A stretch of DNA of 64,000 nt from Rhizobium jaguaris (GTDB lineage Bacteria > Pseudomonadota > Alphaproteobacteria > Rhizobiales > Rhizobiaceae), in the NCBI RefSeq assembly GCF_003627755.1, contig NZ_CP032694.1, positions 363,501 through 427,500 of the forward strand. Direction: 5' to 3'. Below the pieces are notes generated by a model. That model saw only the letters and a program-made list of their open reading frames with translations. It did no database searches and was not told the origin of the DNA. Position 1 is the stretch's first letter, and every line of letters begins with the position of its first letter. This document shows positions 18,212-26,954 of this stretch, in pieces. Position numbers and translations under genes: made by a program.

Positions 18212-18640
18212 ATGACTGTTTTCGGCAAGATCGCGTTCGGCTGCACCATCAGCCTCGTTTTGCTGTCCTCACCGGATTTCGCCAATGCGGCCTCGAATGG
18301 CCCGAAGATCGGCCTCCCTCCCCCCAGGATTGGGCCTACTGTTTGCGACAGTCGCGGCTGCTTCGGCTTCGGGTCGCAGCAATGGTATCGGCCGCCCGGC
18401 TATCCCCTTCCGAACACGGTGACGCCGCTCAATAGCAGGAACCGCTTTGACGACCCCCGAGTCGTTATCCCGCCGCGCACCAATGATGTCCCGCCGAGAA
18501 CCGACTTTCAGGCGCCGGTCAACAATCGCACCCGCCACCAGATGTGGTGCGCCGAACGCTATCGTAGCTATAATCCCGGCACCAATCTCTACAATACACT
18601 TCACCACGGATTCCAGACTTGCCGCTCACCTTACAATTGA
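18212..18640 (+). CDS. BA14K family secreted protein
   Basis: A 142-residue protein with a signal peptide (hydrophobic residues about 8-22, cleavage likely after ANA). The C-terminus has the BA14K pattern, MWCAERYRSYNPGTNLY...CRSPYN, with its two conserved cysteines. The middle is Pro/Arg-rich. The family is named after an immunoreactive, lectin-like Brucella protein and is common in Rhizobiales. CAGGAG precedes the ATG. Confidence 0.8.
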   Translation: MTVFGKIAFGCTISLVLLSSPDFANAASNGPKIGLPPPRIGPTVCDSRGCFGFGSQQWYRPPGYPLPNTVTPLNSRNRFDDPRVVIPPRTNDVPPRTDFQAPVNNRTRHQMWCAERYRSYNPGTNLYNTLHHGFQTCRSPYN

Positions 18641-18795
18641 GCAGGAGGCTTCTGCCGCCGGTTTCAGCGCGGAGCGCATCCATTCTTCGTGTCTATATGA
18701 GGAAGCTAAAATAAATCGCTTGCTTTTTTGCCGACTTGGGCAGTCCGTAAAGTGTCGCCGCTTCCATATGGTCGCGGCGAAGGAAGGAGCCCAAA

Positions 18796-18933
18796 ATGGC
18801 AAAGGGTCAAATCAGAAGTCACCGCGAGGCGCGAAAACCCAAGAAGGATAAAATCGTCGCTGTAAAGCAGCAGCCGGGCTCTCAGGTCAGGCAGGCTGCC
18901 AGCACGGTAAGCCTCGGCAGGAAAGACAAGTGA
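18796..18933 (+). CDS. 45-residue basic protein
   Basis: A short ORF with a very strong GAAGGAAGGAG site seven bases before ATG. The product begins MAKGQIRSHREARKPKKDK and ends VSLGRKDK; it is highly basic and has no hydrophobic segment. Similar tiny MAKGQ-type proteins are, to my recollection, found in other rhizobia, which supports it being real. A nucleic-acid- or ribosome-associated role is possible but unproven. Confidence 0.7.
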   Translation: MAKGQIRSHREARKPKKDKIVAVKQQPGSQVRQAASTVSLGRKDK

Positions 18934-19028
18934 CAGAGCGAAGGCGCGCCGGCAGGCCGCCTTCTCGATATATCAGCCGGTGTAATATCGGCCGGCGCGC
19001 CAACGAGGTGCGCGGCAGAGCATTGTTG

Positions 19029-19322
19029 TTAGCTTTCTAGCGATCCGCGGTCCGTATGGCCGAGATCGCGGTCGGGATCGATGACATCGCGCACCCGCTG
19101 TTTCAGCTCCTTCGGGCCGGGGAAGCCGCCGTCGCGCTTGCGCTCCCACAGCAGCTCGCCGTCGACGCGGATTTCGAAGTTACCGCCGGTGCCAGGGATC
19201 AGCGCCACTTCGCCCAGGCTGTCGCTGAAGGTCTGCAGCAGTTCCTGCGCCATCCAGCCGGCGCGCAGCAACCAGTTGCATTGCGTGCAATAGAGAATGG
19301 TGATCCGCGGCTTATCGGTCAT
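19029..19322 (-). CDS. SelT/SelW/SelH (Rdx) family thioredoxin-fold protein
   Basis: A 97-residue Rdx protein. The redox motif CxxC is in YCTQCNWLLRAGWMAQELL near residue 12, with cysteine in place of the selenocysteine of animal relatives. The ending of the fold, GGNFEIRVDGELLWERKRDGGFPGPKELKQ, is standard for the family. The start is the ATG just before DKPRITILYC. The family is a small redox protein of unclear client. Confidence 0.88.
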   Translation of the reverse strand: MTDKPRITILYCTQCNWLLRAGWMAQELLQTFSDSLGEVALIPGTGGNFEIRVDGELLWERKRDGGFPGPKELKQRVRDVIDPDRDLGHTDRGSLES

Positions 19323-19446
19323 CGTCAGGTTCCTTGTTGTTTGCTGACCTTTAGGCTCAACATTAATGGGCTGCAAGCCGGGCTCTTGCGCCGTCGATCC
19401 GCTCATGCTCATCTTTGCCCGGATAAATTTTCGGGAATCAACAGGA

Positions 19447-20175
19447 ATGCGGGTCGCGGTCGTCGAAAATATGAGAAACACGCCGCTTGGCGCCCTTGGC
19501 ATCGCGCTGGAGGAAGCAGGCGCGGAGATCGAGTGGTTCCGGGCGTGGGACGGCGAGGAGCTTCCGAAGGATGTGGCGGCGCATGACGCGTTGGTGGTGC
19601 TCGGCGGCGAGCAGAATGCCCTTGACGACGAGACCCATCCCTATCTGCCGGAACTGGCGCAGCTGATGCGCCGCTTCGAAGAGGCCGAGAAGGCCGTGCT
19701 CGGCATCTGCCTCGGCAGCCAGATCTTGGCGCGCGCCTATGAGGCCGAAAACCTCATCGGTGCAACCCATGAATTCGGCTGGAAAACGGTTGGCGTCACC
19801 GAGGAAGGCCGGGCCGATCCCCTGCTGTCTGATCTCGCCGGCGATTTCACCATCTTCCAATGGCACTCCGACACGTTCTCGCTGCCAGCCGGCGCCGTAC
19901 ACCTCGCGACCAACGCGGTGACCAGGAACCAGGCCTTCCGCATCGGCCGCGCCGCCTACGGCACGCAGTTCCATTTCGAGGCCAATGCCGCCGTCGTCGA
20001 AGGCTGGCGGACGGAATTCAAGGCATCGATCGAACGCAACGAGCCCGGCTGGCTGCAGCGCTATGCCGAGATTGCCGCGCAGCATGCGCCCGCGGCAGAG
20101 ATTGCAGGGCTGGCGATTGCGCGGGGCTGGGTGAGGACGATTGGCGCTGACGCCAAGCTGCAGGCGGCGTCCTGA
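19447..20175 (+). CDS. Class I glutamine amidotransferase domain protein (GMP synthase-like)
   Basis: A 242-residue stand-alone class I glutamine amidotransferase. The nucleophile Cys is in LGICLGSQILA near residue 88 and the catalytic His is in YGTQFHFEA near residue 178. There is no synthetase domain, so it belongs to the large group of orphan YfeJ/GuaA-like proteins; some act on gamma-glutamyl compounds. The ATG at 19447 matches the usual beginning RVAVVENM. Confidence 0.88.
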   Translation: MRVAVVENMRNTPLGALGIALEEAGAEIEWFRAWDGEELPKDVAAHDALVVLGGEQNALDDETHPYLPELAQLMRRFEEAEKAVLGICLGSQILARAYEAENLIGATHEFGWKTVGVTEEGRADPLLSDLAGDFTIFQWHSDTFSLPAGAVHLATNAVTRNQAFRIGRAAYGTQFHFEANAAVVEGWRTEFKASIERNEPGWLQRYAEIAAQHAPAAEIAGLAIARGWVRTIGADAKLQAAS

Positions 20176-20290
20176 GCAATTCCAGGAAAAGTGCGTAGCG
20201 GTTTTCTGTCTGGAATTGCGAAAAAACAAAAAGATAGAGCGGTTCTAAGATTCCGTTACAAGCTGAACCGCTCCAGAGCAATTCAATCGG
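20176..20290. repeat. RIME-like element, full copy (copy 3)
   Basis: This is the most complete copy. The first palindrome is bounded by GCAATTCC and GGAATTGC. The second contains AGAGCGGTTC and GAACCGCTC around 20236-20275. It lies between two converging genes. Confidence 0.65.
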
Positions 20291-20308
20291 CTACGAAGCT
20301 TTGCCTGT

Positions 20309-21133
20309 CTATCGCGGCTCTCCATTGCCGGAAGCGATCTGTGCTGCCCCGCCTATGGCATTGCGAAATGCGTCGTCGAAGCTCACGCCGCGGATTTGCC
20401 AGCGATGCATTTTTCCATTTTCCGTTATCGACCAGTCGGCGACCCAGCCGAGATCCCTGTCGCTCCAGACGAGCGAACCCGCCAACGCGACATCGCCGCC
20501 GATGGTCTTGGCCATGGCATCGAGTTCTTGCGGTGCCGTCCCCGCCAAACCGGTTGTGGTGAGGCCCCGGCTGGTCAACGCTGCCTTGTCCGGCACAATG
20601 ATTGCCATGGCAAGCGGCCCGGCGGCCGCCTTGAACGCGTCGATCATATAAGGGCTTTCGTCACCGTCGCGGGTCAGCACGAAACTGCGTCTGGTATCGC
20701 GTACCACCAGAAAAATCGCGAGTTTCGGGCGCGGTGACAGCCACGGCTTGTGCCCGAGCTTGCGCAGCAAGTCGTCGATGGTATCGGGCATGTAGATGCA
20801 AGTGAGGTCCTGCGGCCGGTCGTGCGTGCCTTGCTCGTCATGGATCGGGATACCTTCCAGGCGATCGCGATAGCTATAGGTCGCGACGAAGGAGCCGGCA
20901 TTCGGCAGCATCGCTTGAAAAGCATTCTCCGTCGTCACGCGCTGATCGCCGCTGACCTTGACAAGCACACGACCGAGGCAATCCTTGAAGCCGAGTTCGC
21001 GATTGACCGCGCCGGTGCCGGTAACGATTGCCTGCACCTGGTAAAGCCGGCTGTGATCATCGGCGCGAGCGACGGCTGCCTGGTTGATAGCTGCGAGAGC
21101 GAAAGCGATGGCGATCGATCGTGATTTCAACAT
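20309..21133 (-). CDS. DUF2066 domain protein, exported
   Basis: A 274-residue protein with a signal peptide (LKSRSIAIAFALAAINQAAVARA). The mature part follows the DUF2066 pattern: YQVQAIVTGTG near the start, then CLGRVLVKVSGDQRV, and later a stretch on reduced or absent activity (VVRDTRRSFVLTRDGDESPY). GGAG stands eight bases before the ATG. The family is probably periplasmic and has no established function. Confidence 0.82.
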   Translation of the reverse strand: MLKSRSIAIAFALAAINQAAVARADDHSRLYQVQAIVTGTGAVNRELGFKDCLGRVLVKVSGDQRVTTENAFQAMLPNAGSFVATYSYRDRLEGIPIHDEQGTHDRPQDLTCIYMPDTIDDLLRKLGHKPWLSPRPKLAIFLVVRDTRRSFVLTRDGDESPYMIDAFKAAAGPLAMAIIVPDKAALTSRGLTTTGLAGTAPQELDAMAKTIGGDVALAGSLVWSDRDLGWVADWSITENGKMHRWQIRGVSFDDAFRNAIGGAAQIASGNGEPR

Positions 21134-21222
21134 GGAGACATCTCCGAACGCTGCCATGGTGTCGTGAAAACAAGCTGCAGGCAATGTCAGATTATGACGG
21201 CCAAGCGACGTTGACGATGGCT

Positions 21223-21250
21223 TTGACAACCGCGTCGAGACCGCTAGATT
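21223..21250 (+). promoter_or_regulatory. Sigma-70-type promoter for the GFA-family gene
   Basis: A TTGACA (21223-21228) and TAGATT (21245-21250) are separated by 16 bases and stand 27 bases before the gene start. Confidence 0.5.
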
Positions 21251-21276
21251 TCACAGAAACCGGAGGAGACCAGATC

Positions 21277-21732
21277 ATGACCCAGCCAGAATTACCCTGG
21301 GAAGGCGGATGCCGTTGCGGGCAGATACGAATCAAGGTCAGCGCCAAGCCGCTATTGACGATGGCCTGCCACTGCACCGGCTGCCAGCACATGTCATCCA
21401 GCGCCTATTCGTTGAGCGTCGCCATTCCGAGTGAAGGTTTCGAAGTCACCGAGGGAGAGCCCGTCATCGGCGGGATGCACGACGAAAACCTGAAGCACTA
21501 TTTCTGCCCATACTGCATGACTTGGATGTTCACGCGCCTGGAAGGATTCGACTGGTTCGTCAACCTGCGCCCGACAATGCTGGACGACCCCCGCTGGTTC
21601 ACGCCTTTCGTCGAGACCTGGACTAACGAGAAATTGCCTTGGGTGACGACGCCGGCCAAACACAGCTATGCCGCGCTGCCGGCGATGAATGAGTATGAGG
21701 GGCTGATCAAGGAATATGGGGAGCAGAACTAA
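21277..21732 (+). CDS. GFA family (glutathione-dependent formaldehyde-activating enzyme-like) protein
   Basis: A 151-residue GFA/CENP-V fold protein. The zinc-binding cysteines are in GGCRCGQIRI, CHCTGCQ and FCPYCMTW. The family is named after the S-hydroxymethylglutathione synthase of Paracoccus, but most members are of unknown activity. GGAGGAG precedes the ATG. The end overlaps the end of ccdB on the other strand by four bases. Confidence 0.85.
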   Translation: MTQPELPWEGGCRCGQIRIKVSAKPLLTMACHCTGCQHMSSSAYSLSVAIPSEGFEVTEGEPVIGGMHDENLKHYFCPYCMTWMFTRLEGFDWFVNLRPTMLDDPRWFTPFVETWTNEKLPWVTTPAKHSYAALPAMNEYEGLIKEYGEQN

Positions 21733-22028
21733 AAACCTTGGAAAAGAAAGTCCGTCGCTGCAGTTATCTGGTCGCTGTGCGGGCTGAGATCGATGATTAG
21801 GTCTCCGATCTCGGTTAGGGATACTGCCCCTATCAACTGGGTCATCATGATGTAGGGTCGGTCATTGATAGCGAATCGCGGGTTTAGTCGCGTTATTGAT
21901 GCGGAAACATCATCCATCGGAAGAAGTGGTACCATCATCCGAGTGTTCAATCTTTCCAGTAGGTTTGACTGAAGATCAAGAGCAAGAGTCTGGCTTTGTT
22001 TGAGGCCGTAAACATGGAACCGTGCCAT
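21729..22028 (-). CDS. ccdB: CcdB family toxin
   Basis: A 99-residue CcdB-like toxin, beginning RFHVYGLKQSQTLALDLQSNLLE, with the typical block RMMVPLLP and the C-terminal helix end. CcdB poisons DNA gyrase; in F plasmid CcdB the last residues (W-G-I) bind GyrA, and here the end is FLFQGF, so the gyrase-binding tip is conserved only in part. It starts one base inside the antitoxin stop (TGATG), the normal gene order for such modules. Confidence 0.9.
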   Translation of the reverse strand: MARFHVYGLKQSQTLALDLQSNLLERLNTRMMVPLLPMDDVSASITRLNPRFAINDRPYIMMTQLIGAVSLTEIGDLIIDLSPHSDQITAATDFLFQGF

Positions 22029-22258
22029 CAGAACTGCCGATATTTTCCAAACGGCAGGCCGTGTTTTTCAACATAGGCATTCGCCTGTTCAATCGCCTCG
22101 GCGTTTTCCAAAAGCCATAGACGCTCGCGCTCAGCTTTTATCGCACGGGCGATGCCATCTTCGGCGGCACGCGAGATATTGATTTTTAGGCCGCGGGCTT
22201 CCGAAACTAGGCTTTCGTCAAGCGACAAATTGGCGGCTTTGCGCGCAGTCTGAGCCAT
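22028..22258 (-). CDS. ccdA: CcdA family antitoxin
   Basis: A 76-residue antitoxin with an N-terminal ribbon-helix-helix (KAANLSLDESLVSEARGLKINISRAAEDGI) that should bind DNA and a C-terminal tail (WLLENAEAIEQANAYVEKHGLPF) that holds CcdB. GGAGAGA precedes the ATG. It is translated before and coupled to ccdB, and it very likely represses its own promoter through the inverted repeat just upstream. Confidence 0.92.
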   Translation of the reverse strand: MAQTARKAANLSLDESLVSEARGLKINISRAAEDGIARAIKAERERLWLLENAEAIEQANAYVEKHGLPFGKYRQF

Positions 22259-22275
22259 GGTGTTCTCTCCACATT

Positions 22276-22296
22276 ATGCGCAAACAATATGCGCAT
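22276..22296. promoter_or_regulatory. Inverted repeat, likely CcdA/CcdAB operator
   Basis: ATGCGCA (22276-22282) and TGCGCAT (22290-22296) form a perfect 7-bp inverted repeat with a 7-base spacer. It sits 18 bases before the ccdA start, where autoregulation of such modules takes place. Confidence 0.6.
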
Positions 22297-22317
22297 GCTT
22301 CGCCATTGTGAAGAGCC

Positions 22318-24141
22318 TCACTCATCCCCCATCTTCAAGGCGGCAATAAACGCTTCCTGCGGGATTTCGACCTTGCCGAATTGCCGCATGCGCTTCTTGC
22401 CTTCCTTCTGCTTGTCGAGCAGCTTGCGCTTGCGGGTGGCGTCGCCGCCGTAGCACTTGGCGGTCACGTCCTTGCGCAGAGCCTTCACCGTCTCGCGGGC
22501 GATGATGCGCCCGCCGATCGCAGCCTGGATCGGGATCTGGAACATGTGCTGCGGGATCAGGTCCTTCAGCTTTTCGCACATGACGCGGCCGCGCTTTTCG
22601 GCGGCAGAGCGGTGCACCAGCATGGAGAGCGCGTCCACCGGCTCGGCATTGACGAGGATCGACATCTTGACGAGATCGCTTTCGCGATAGTCGGTCAGGC
22701 TGTAGTCGAAGGAGGCGTAGCCCTTTGAGATCGACTTCAGGCGGTCGTAGAAGTCGAAGACGACTTCGTTGAGCGGCAGGTCGTAGGTGATCATGGCGCG
22801 GTTGCCGACATAGGTCAGCTCGGTCTGGATGCCGCGGCGATCCTGGCAGAGCTTCAGGATCGAGCCGAGATAATCGTCCGGCGTCAGGATCGTCGCCTTG
22901 ATCCATGGCTCACGGAATTCGGAAATCTTGACGACGTCGGGCATGTCAGCCGGGTTGTGCAGCTCGATCTCGGTGCCGTCGGTCATGGTGAGCTGATAGA
23001 CGACGGAGGGAGCCGTCGCGATCAGGTCGAGATTGAATTCACGCTCCAGGCGTTCCTGGATGATTTCCAGATGCAGGAGGCCGAGGAAGCCGCAGCGGAA
23101 ACCGAAGCCGAGAGCGGCCGAGGATTCCATTTCGAAGGAGAAGCTGGCGTCGTTGAGGCGCAGCTTGCCCATGGCCGAGCGCAGATCCTCGAAGTTGGCG
23201 GCGTCGACCGGGAAGAGGCCGCAGAACACCACCGGCTGCGCCGGCTTGAAGCCCGGCAGCGGCTCGGCGGTCGGGCGCTTGTCCTCGGTGATGGTATCGC
23301 CGACGCGGGTGTCGGCCACTTCCTTGATCGAGGCGGTGATGAAGCCGATCTCGCCGGGGCCGAGGCTGTCGACGGCGACCATCTTCGGCGTCAGAACGCC
23401 GACGCGCTCGATCTGGTACTTCGCGTCCGTGCCCATCATGCGGATGGTCTGGCCCTTGGTCAGCACGCCGTCGATGATGCGCACGAGAACCATGACGCCG
23501 AGATAGGTGTCGTACCAGCTATCGACCAGCAGCGCCTTCAGCGGTGCCTTCTCGCCGCCCGGGCTCTTCGGTGCCGGCAGCTTGTGGACGATGGCTTCGA
23601 GGACGTCAGGAATACCGAGGCCGGTCTTGGCCGAAATCAGCACAGCGTCGGAGGCGTCAATGCCGATCACTTCCTCGATCTGTTCCTTGATGCGGTCCGG
23701 TTCGGCCGCTGGCAGATCGATCTTGTTGAGCACGGTGACGAGCTCGTGATTGTTGTCGATCGCCTGATAGACGTTGGCGAGCGTCTGCGCCTCGACACCT
23801 TGCGATGCGTCGACCACCAGCAGCGAGCCTTCACAGGCCGACAGCGAGCGCGAGACTTCATAGGCGAAATCGACGTGGCCGGGCGTGTCAATCAGATTCA
23901 GGATATAGGTCTCGCCGTTGTTCGCCTTGTAGTGCAGGCGCACGGTCTGGGCCTTGATGGTGATGCCGCGCTCGCGCTCGATCTCCATATTGTCGAGCAC
24001 CTGCTCGGACATCTCGCGTTCAGCAAGGCCGCCCGTCGTCTGAATCAGACGATCGGCCAGCGTCGATTTGCCGTGGTCGATATGCGCCACGATCGAGAAA
24101 TTGCGGATATGCGAAAGCGGAGTAGTGGAATTGGTGCTCAT
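22318..24141 (-). CDS. lepA: Elongation factor 4 (LepA)
   Basis: A 607-residue translational GTPase that acts on stalled or post-translocation ribosomes. G motifs are visible: [12 protein letters not shown] (G1), RGITIKAQ (G2), DTPGHVDF (G3), NKIDLP (G4). The LepA-specific C-terminal domain contains [24 protein letters not shown], which contacts the ribosome. Length is as expected. It is a housekeeping gene, downstream of tenA by 85 bases on the same strand. Confidence 0.97.
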   Translation of the reverse strand: MSTNSTTPLSHIRNFSIVAHIDHGKSTLADRLIQTTGGLAEREMSEQVLDNMEIERERGITIKAQTVRLHYKANNGETYILNLIDTPGHVDFAYEVSRSLSACEGSLLVVDASQGVEAQTLANVYQAIDNNHELVTVLNKIDLPAAEPDRIKEQIEEVIGIDASDAVLISAKTGLGIPDVLEAIVHKLPAPKSPGGEKAPLKALLVDSWYDTYLGVMVLVRIIDGVLTKGQTIRMMGTDAKYQIERVGVLTPKMVAVDSLGPGEIGFITASIKEVADTRVGDTITEDKRPTAEPLPGFKPAQPVVFCGLFPVDAANFEDLRSAMGKLRLNDASFSFEMESSAALGFGFRCGFLGLLHLEIIQERLEREFNLDLIATAPSVVYQLTMTDGTEIELHNPADMPDVVKISEFREPWIKATILTPDDYLGSILKLCQDRRGIQTELTYVGNRAMITYDLPLNEVVFDFYDRLKSISKGYASFDYSLTDYRESDLVKMSILVNAEPVDALSMLVHRSAAEKRGRVMCEKLKDLIPQHMFQIPIQAAIGGRIIARETVKALRKDVTAKCYGGDATRKRKLLDKQKEGKKRMRQFGKVEIPQEAFIAALKMGDE

Positions 24142-24226
24142 GCGCGAGCATATAGCAGCGCCGCCCCGCGCCGCAAAGCGGTAATTATCCCCCCGTTTAC
24201 GCTATTTTGCAGTCAGGAAGCGGGCG

Positions 24227-24925
24227 TCAGACCGGCCACTTCTCCAGCCGCCAGGCTGAATCCCAGAACATCCATTCATATTGGGCGGCACGCGCAAAGG
24301 CGTCCCCCATCAGCTGGCGCTCTGGCGCCGAGGCTGCCCGGGCTGCGATGTCAGTCAAAGCGATGACTTCCCGGGCGCCGGCCGCGAATTGCGGATCGCC
24401 ATAGGTATTGATCCAGGCCTGGAAGACATTGCCCTCGATCGCCGGCTTGCTTTTGATACCTTCGCCGACATGCCAGTAGATCCAGAAGCACGGCAGGATC
24501 GCCGAAAGCGCAACGGCGTAGGAGCTGTGATAGGCGGTCGCCAGAAGGAAATTTGTATAGGCGAAGCAGGCCGGCGAAGGCTCGGCAGCCGTCACATCCG
24601 CGCTCGAAATGCCGAACTGCGTCAGGAAGCCAGCGTGCAGGCCCTGCTCGACTGTGATCGCCTTCTGCGCCGAACCGAGGAAACGCAGCACCTGCGCATT
24701 GTCGGGCGCCTTTGCAGCGACGATGGCGAGGCAGCGGGCATAGTGCTTCAGATAGATCGCATCCTGCAGGATATAATGGCGGAAAACCTCAGGCGGCAGC
24801 GTGCCGTCCGAAAGTCGTTCCAGCAGCGGCAATCGCTCGATCTCGGCCATAATCGGTTTAATCTGGCCCCAGGCGGCAGCCGTGAAGCTTTCCGTCGTCT
24901 CGGTGCCCTGCGTGATGCCGTCCAT
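24227..24925 (-). CDS. TenA family thiaminase II-like protein
   Basis: A 232-residue all-helical TenA/PQQC fold protein. TenA hydrolyses amino-pyrimidine breakdown products of thiamin for salvage. The catalytic Glu motif near the C-terminus (AAQYEWMFWDSAW) and the mid-protein cysteine that usually acts as nucleophile are visible in a CFWIYWHVG block. I preferred the ATG at 24925, with GGAG six bases ahead, over one ten codons upstream. No TPP riboswitch is seen. It is divergent from the XRE-cupin regulator. Confidence 0.9.
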   Translation of the reverse strand: MDGITQGTETTESFTAAAWGQIKPIMAEIERLPLLERLSDGTLPPEVFRHYILQDAIYLKHYARCLAIVAAKAPDNAQVLRFLGSAQKAITVEQGLHAGFLTQFGISSADVTAAEPSPACFAYTNFLLATAYHSSYAVALSAILPCFWIYWHVGEGIKSKPAIEGNVFQAWINTYGDPQFAAGAREVIALTDIAARAASAPERQLMGDAFARAAQYEWMFWDSAWRLEKWPV

Positions 24926-25041
24926 GCCGCTCTCCGCTCTTGAATGCACCGCCATATATCGACCGCGTTATGGTGAAAGCAAGACTGTTCGCGAGGACTT
25001 GATTCCATCATTGGATCTTGTATTTCTCTTATAGTAGAATC

Positions 25042-25623
25042 ATGGGCCGAAAGATGGAACTGGAACTCGAACAGGCGATCGGCATTCGCATCCGCACGCT
25101 GCGGCTGGAAAAGGGTCTCACGCTGGATGATCTCGCTTCAGCGTCCGGGGTGAGCCGCGCCATGATCTCCCGCATCGAACGCGCCGAAGCGAGCCCGACG
25201 GCTTCGCTTCTGGCGCGGGTCTGCGCAGCACTCGGTCTGTCGCTGTCGGAATTCTTCGCCGAGGAAGGGCAGGAGGCTTCACCGCTTTCGCGCCGGCAGG
25301 AGCAGCTGGTCTGGCGCGATCCCGAAACCGGCTACATGCGCCGCGCGGTCTCTCCACCGGCTACGGCGTCGGATGTCGATATCGTCGATGTCGAGTTTCC
25401 TGCCGGCGCACGGGTCAGCTTTCCGCCACATGCTGCGAGCCGTGGTATGACTCAGCACGTCTGGCTCTTCGACGGCGAGTTGGAAATGACAGTCGGCGAA
25501 ACCTTATACCGCCTGAAGCCCGGTGACTGTCTCTTCATGCCTGTTGGCGACGGCCATGTCTTTCACAATCCGGGCCAAGCGCCGGCACGCTATTGCGTTG
25601 TGCTGGATCGTGGCGGCCGTTGA
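25042..25623 (+). CDS. XRE family regulator with C-terminal cupin domain
   Basis: A 193-residue regulator. The N-terminal Xre helix-turn-helix (about residues 10-70) has LDDLASASGVSRAMISRIERAEASPT. The C-terminal cupin (about 110-190) has VWLFDGELEMTVGETLYRLKPGDCLFMP. This architecture matches PuuR-type regulators that sense small ligands. It is 116 bases from the divergent tenA and 15 bases before the GNAT gene, so it may control both. Confidence 0.9.
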   Translation: MGRKMELELEQAIGIRIRTLRLEKGLTLDDLASASGVSRAMISRIERAEASPTASLLARVCAALGLSLSEFFAEEGQEASPLSRRQEQLVWRDPETGYMRRAVSPPATASDVDIVDVEFPAGARVSFPPHAASRGMTQHVWLFDGELEMTVGETLYRLKPGDCLFMPVGDGHVFHNPGQAPARYCVVLDRGGR

Positions 25624-25638
25624 ACAATCCAGAGGATC

Positions 25639-26165
25639 ATGATGTCGACTATCCGCCTTCTCTCCGCCCCCGAAGCTCGCGCCGCTATTCCGGATCTTTG
25701 CGAAGTGCTTGCCGATTGCGTCAATGGCGGCGCCTCGGTCGGCTTCATGCAGCCCTACACGCCTGCTGATGCCGGAATCTATTGGCATGGCGTCGCCGAA
25801 GCCGTGGCGGACGGCGCCACGCTGCTCTTTGTCGCCGAAATGGAGGGCAAAATCACCGGCACCGTACAGGTGGGCGCAGCGCAGATGCCCAACCAGCCGC
25901 ATCGCGGCGATCTGAAGAAATTGCTGGTGCACCGGTCCGCCCGGGAAAGGGACTCGCCCGCCTGCTGATGGCGGCGGCGGAACTTGAGGCCGCTAGGCGC
26001 GGCAAGACCTTGCTGGTGCTCGACACGGCGACCGGCAGCGAAGCCGAAGCCATTTATCCCCGTCTCGGCTGGCAGCGCGTCGGCGTCATCCCCGATTATG
26101 CCATGTGGCCGGAAGGCGGTCTTTGCGATACGACCTTGTTCTACAAGAGAATTGTAGCCGACTAA
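25639..26165 (+). pseudogene. GNAT family N-acetyltransferase, broken by a frameshift
   Basis: The open frame from 25639 covers the N-terminal half (LFVAEMEGKITGTVQVG, KKLLVHRSAR). It then goes wrong and stops at 25968. The other frame continues with KGLARLLMAAAELEAARRG, the acetyl-CoA-binding motif A ending, to 26165. Adding a G to the GGG at 25943-25945 restores RGKGLARLLMAA and a 175-residue acetyltransferase. I consider a base-calling error likely, in which case the gene is intact. It stands 15 bases after the XRE-cupin gene. Confidence 0.82.
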
Positions 26166-26181
26166 TGAAATCGCGCATAGC

Positions 26182-26793
26182 CTATTTACGCGCGAGGAAC
26201 GGAACGAGCGCGTCGTGCAACGCAATCTCGCCGGTCCAATGGATCGCCTGCCAGCCGAAACGCCGCGCGCTCTCGATATTCTCCTCTACGTCGTCGATGA
26301 AGACGATATCGCCTGCGGACGCTTCGGCCTTGTCGGTAGCGAGCGCGTAAAACGCCTCGGCGGGTTTGCGGTGGCCGAGAGCGGCCGAATAGAAAATGCC
26401 GTTGACATGGGTGGCGAGGCCAAGTTCTTCCATCAGATATTTCGCCCGCATATGCTCCTGGTTCGTGGCCAGGAAGATACGGATCCCATCGGCGCGATAA
26501 TGCGCCAGCGCGTCGAGAAAGGCATGATCGAGGCGGGAATCGTTTTCGAACCAATAAGCGGCGAGCGCTTCGGCGCTGATATCAGGCGCAATTCTGGACA
26601 GGACCGATTCCAGTCGTGGCATCAGCGGCTCGCGCCCGACGATGATCTCGCTCCAATGAGGTTTGAAGAATTCCTTCTGAAGAAGCTCAGGCGACAGGCC
26701 GAGATCGCGCTCCAGAAACGTGAAGAGAGGCAGGCCATCCTGCGGGCGTCCATGAACGAGCACGCCATCGACATCCACCATCAGCACTTTCAT
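26182..26793 (-). CDS. HAD superfamily hydrolase
   Basis: A 203-residue HAD phosphatase-like enzyme. Motif I is VDVDGVLVHG (nucleophile Asp in DxDG), motif II is FLATNQEH, and motif III/IV is HRKPAEAF followed by FIDDVEENIESARRFGW. The arrangement resembles the group with YihX-type sugar-phosphate phosphatases. The start is the ATG before KVLMVDVDGV. It is antisense to its neighbours and no partner is clear. Confidence 0.88.
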   Translation of the reverse strand: MKVLMVDVDGVLVHGRPQDGLPLFTFLERDLGLSPELLQKEFFKPHWSEIIVGREPLMPRLESVLSRIAPDISAEALAAYWFENDSRLDHAFLDALAHYRADGIRIFLATNQEHMRAKYLMEELGLATHVNGIFYSAALGHRKPAEAFYALATDKAEASAGDIVFIDDVEENIESARRFGWQAIHWTGEIALHDALVPFLARK

Positions 26794-26954
26794 GATTCGA
26801 CCGGCTCCGCTGTCTAAAATTTTCGCGAGCATCATGGAGATGCGTCTCACATTCAAGCGTCTCTAAACGGTAATCCTGCTTTCGCAGGTGACAGTTCCAT
26901 GCAAATCTCGGCCGTCGTTGAATGCAATGAAGAAATCGATCGGGGAGCAGCCAT

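Noticed and set aside
22957..24366. Open frame antisense to lepA
   Set aside because: lepA is certain; the antisense frame runs out of the gene and has no recognisable domain.
24926..25041. TPP riboswitch upstream of tenA
   Set aside because: The intergenic region is only 116 bases and no THI-box elements were found.
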